Origin: Nectonema munidae
Taxonomy: Eukaryota > Nematomorpha > Nectonematoida > Nectonematidae
Assembly (NCBI GenBank): GCA_030549495.1
Contig: JAUIRK010000343.1
Location: forward strand, 186,001-250,000
Direction of reading: 5' to 3'
Length of the DNA stretch: 64,000 bases
Shown piece after piece: positions 61,396 to 64,000 of this stretch (position 1 is the stretch's first letter; every line of letters begins with the position of its first letter). Under the pieces are notes generated by a model. It was given only the letters and a program-made list of their open reading frames with translations. It was not told where the DNA came from and made no database searches. The position numbers and the translations under genes are program-made.

Positions 61396-61790
61396 AATTC
61401 TCGGTTGATGAATTTTATTTTCCTCCAAAAGGGAAACCATTTCCTTTAAATTCATTTTATATTGAATAATTACATCTAAATTTCAAATTTGAATGGAAAT
61501 ACAAAGATAGGACAAAAACAAACACACTTACAGGCCAGAAGTCGGTATAATAGAAGCCATGACTTAAAATTTGTCAAGGGTAGGTAGGTTGTCGATACAT
61601 CTGAATCAAGGTTTCCCAACCAATTTACTGTACCTATTACTAAAACTATTTTCATGTCTGATATTTAATGTGGAACCCGAGGCGTATACAGGAGGGGGGG
61701 GGGGGAGGAATAAATTCTAATAAAAATCCTAACAAAAGGTCATTAACTCTGATGTTCAAAGGAATTTTTAAGAGATCCTTTTGATCGAGG
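61396..61790. other. Downstream flank, little recognised
   Basis: Contains a G-run at about 61692-61706 preceded by GGCGTATACAGGAGGG, which may be a decayed CAGTGGCGTAGC-type transposon end. Confidence 0.35.
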
Positions 61791-62515
61791 TAAACTTAAA
61801 AAAAGATTGTTTTTGTTTCCGAAATTTTTGAAAATAAAAAATGTAACAAAAAACAGAAGAAAAAATTTGTGGAAAAGTTACTCTGTTAGAAATATTTTTA
61901 ATATCTTATAAGTGTGTTAGACATAGAAACAAAACAAATTTTTTTATGAAAGGATGAATGATATGTGTTGTGTAGGTTTATTGGTTATATTATATGATTA
62001 GTTAAAAATGGAAGAATTTGAGAAGGATAATGTGATATATGTGTGTTTATCATGAGATGTCGTTTTCATTGATATAATGGGTCTTTTCTTCATGAGAATT
62101 TTCGATCGGATTGAAGGTAGAGTATAAAAAAATTAAAGTGTGTTGTGTGTAAAAGAATTTTTAAATATGTTATAATCATTTGTGATAAAATAATTTGCTC
62201 AAAACGAAAATTTTATTCATTTTTCAGTTTTAATTTAATGTTATTGTGAGTATTAGGTTTTATTTAAGATTAGTTGAGAAATGAGAAAAATTTAAAGAAG
62301 GATATGATAATATATGTGTGGTTTTCATGAGATGTGTTTTTACTTGATATAATGTAGGATATCTTATGATTATTTTGTTGGATATTGAAGGAGAATATAA
62401 AAAAATTAAAGTGTGTTGTGTGTGTAAGAGATTTTTTAAATATGTTCATAATCATTTGTGTATAAATATTTTGCTCAAATAAAAACTTTATTTATTTTTC
62501 ATTTTTATCTGTGTG
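61791..62515 (+). mobile_element. piggyBac C-terminal remnants, tandemly duplicated, cytosine-poor
   Basis: Two homologous units (about 61970-62235 and 62240-62510) share TAAAAAAATTAAAGTGTGTT and TTTTTAAATATGTT, CATAATCATTTGTG and TTTGCTCAAA. Both read KKLKCVVC followed by spaced Cys residues on the plus strand, like the piggyBac Cys-rich C-terminus (compare RRCVVCKK in the element at 36661). The plus strand is nearly C-free: 61981-62040 has no C and 13 G. Confidence 0.6.
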
Positions 62516-64000
62516 TATTATCTCCTCATGATCTCTTCAAGTGTTTCTTCTTTAACACTATATTCTTCTTCTGAAAGTTTTCTTTCTTCATCTGAGGAGT
62601 CAGATATTTTGAAAGTTTAGATTTTTTTGTAGAGGTTTATCAATGGGTCCTTTTTCTAGAATGTTGGAAGACCTGGAACTTTTAATATTAGAGATATGTG
62701 GAAATATGGTCTAAAGGAGTTAAATCTTTAGTTGTCCTTTGAAAATTTTTCATTTTTTATGTTGAAAAATATCCATATTTATGTGTAAATTAAAGATGGA
62801 TGGGATATGTGAGTAAATTTAATTTTAAATAGTTTTAGTCACAGTTGATAATTAACTATTTTGTTTTAAATTTTGTGAAATGTTTTTTTTGTTTCTAATC
62901 GGTTGGTAACTATGAAAAATTTATTTTAAACAAATTTTTTTAAATTTTTAATTTCTTTTAAAATTTAGTCTAAATTCTCGGATATTTTTAATTTTTTGTT
63001 AGTACACTTGGATTAAAATTTTTTGTATGTATTTTGGTAGAAAATTTAAATAAATTATCTTTATTTGTATAAAATATAAAATTTATATTATTTTATGATG
63101 AAAAGATGACTCTCGAGAAAAGTATTTATTTAAAAATATTGTTCGTAATTTTATTATCTTTTTGTGTTTTAGAAATATGCCTGAAACTTTAAAGACTAAA
63201 TTTTGTTTTGAAAAGTTCAGTATTGTGATATATCTTATTTTGATGTTTACTACACATTGGACAGGAAAAATAAAAATTAGATGTAAAATACTTTTCTCAA
63301 AGATGGAGGATTTTAAAAGTTCTATAAATCGAGATATGTTTTTTCTTATCCATCGTTTTATACGTTTGACAAAAAAAGTGAAAGAAATAGGAAGATAAAT
63401 TGGGAGAATAAGAAATTAAGAATTTTTATAAAATATTCAGAGGTATATATGAAGATTGTAACTGTTGATGAAAGTTGATAAAATTTAGAGGAAGAACGGT
63501 TTAAATCTATGATCGATCCAAGCAGTTGATAAAATTACCATGAATGAGAAGAATTATTATTGTCAAACCGAAATTTATGTCCCTGGTCTCCTAGATAAAA
63601 CTTATTTTTTTTGAAGAAATTGAAAAAGATGTGAAGTTGTGAGTTGAAAAGGTTGATATTCATGGACAGGTTCTTTACTCTCATGAACTTTGAAATGGGA
63701 AGAACAAAACCTACATTGTGTGAAGAGTAATGTTTATACTTATTTTAGACCAGATCATCTAAAAGTCTCTTACAAGATTGTGAGAGTAAATTCCTTTAAC
63801 AGAATTTGATCTTGATGTAATTCTCACAGATTCAAAAGAGACTCAAAGTAGTTTATATAATGTCTCAACATTTGGGAAGATCAACTTGTTAGTCAAGATA
63901 AAGGAGATGTTGTGATTACAATAAATTTAAATCGGGGTTATATTTAATGAATGTAAGATTATCTTACAAAGTCAAGGAGATGCTTTTTTTTGTTTTGTAA
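62516..64000 (+). mobile_element. piggyBac-like relic running off the window, cytosine-poor
   Basis: Plus strand. An acidic/Ser-rich start (ATG at 62528, SSSESFLSSSEESD) is followed at about 63300 by MEDFKSSINRDMFFLIHRFI (family 'sMsr.RF..Ilr.L'), and at 63461 by TVDES with LIKFRGRTV one base out of frame (family 'iDEsmi.FkGR'). These are the piggyBac N-terminal region and the first catalytic aspartate block. Stops are frequent, mostly TAA/TAG/TGA. No ends were found and the element continues past 64000. Confidence 0.6.

Noticed and set aside
1-64000. CRISPR arrays, rRNA, retrovirus-like or capsid-bearing elements
   Set aside because: No regular repeat-spacer pattern, no rRNA-like stretch, no reverse-transcriptase, protease, capsid or long terminal repeat signature was recognised on either strand.

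Overview
This window is AT-rich nuclear DNA from an animal. One host gene dominates it: a TRIO/Kalirin-family Rho guanine-nucleotide exchange factor on the + strand. Its exons are short, have GT-AG borders, and are scattered from position 99 to 61151. The gene enters from upstream, so its N-terminal Sec14 region and first spectrin repeats lie outside the window. Small exons, large transposon-filled introns, and piggyBac, hAT, MULE and pogo/Tigger relics suggest an arthropod, perhaps a copepod. That assignment is inference; nothing here is species-diagnostic.

Layout of the gene. Exons from 99 to about 10.6 kb encode spectrin repeats. DH1-PH1 (GEF1) lies at about 10.6-12.85 kb, followed by a Ser/Asn-rich linker and a split SH3-like domain at 13.18-16.84 kb. 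A 32-kb intron (16842-48890) is full of mobile elements. The gene resumes at 48.89 kb with a basic linker that includes the family's KWLTSPV-like motif (here [10 protein letters not shown]). DH2-PH2 (GEF2) is at 49.9-53.4 kb, followed by an Ig-position segment and FN3 domain at 58.0-58.9 kb and a C-terminal kinase-like domain at 60.1-61.15 kb. Thirty exons join with consistent reading phases into about 2739 codons. A candidate alternative first exon with its own ATG (39784), preceded by a TATA box, sits inside the large intron. It splices in the correct phase to the 48891 exon and would give a GEF2-to-kinase isoform of about 1300 residues.

Mobile elements. Two piggyBac elements have recognisable ends: 36661-38842 with perfect TTAA flanks, and 30226-33428, which was itself split by a 1313-bp hAT element (31681-32993) flanked by a perfect 8-bp target duplication. 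A third TTAA-flanked piggyBac-like element (43031-44869) and piggyBac-like sequence at 61.8-64.0 kb are almost free of cytosine on their coding strand. Other elements are a hAT with both ends (3920-5460), two minus-strand ZBED5-like hAT relics (7.2-7.8 and 14.2-15.9 kb), a FLYWCH-MULE relic (40.9-42.1 kb), two Tigger relics (20.2 and 46.7-47.3 kb), several short TTAA-flanked MITEs, a 401-bp MITE with 16-bp inverted ends, tRNA-derived SINE-like units, and an unclassified dispersed repeat (6.7 and 34.5 kb).

I saw no CRISPR array, no rRNA, no convincing functional tRNA, and no recognisable retrovirus-like or capsid-bearing element. The most interesting points are the degenerate kinase domain kept at the end of an arthropod-like TRIO, the candidate internal promoter, the strand-specific cytosine loss in two piggyBac-like segments, and the nested or abutting transposon insertions.
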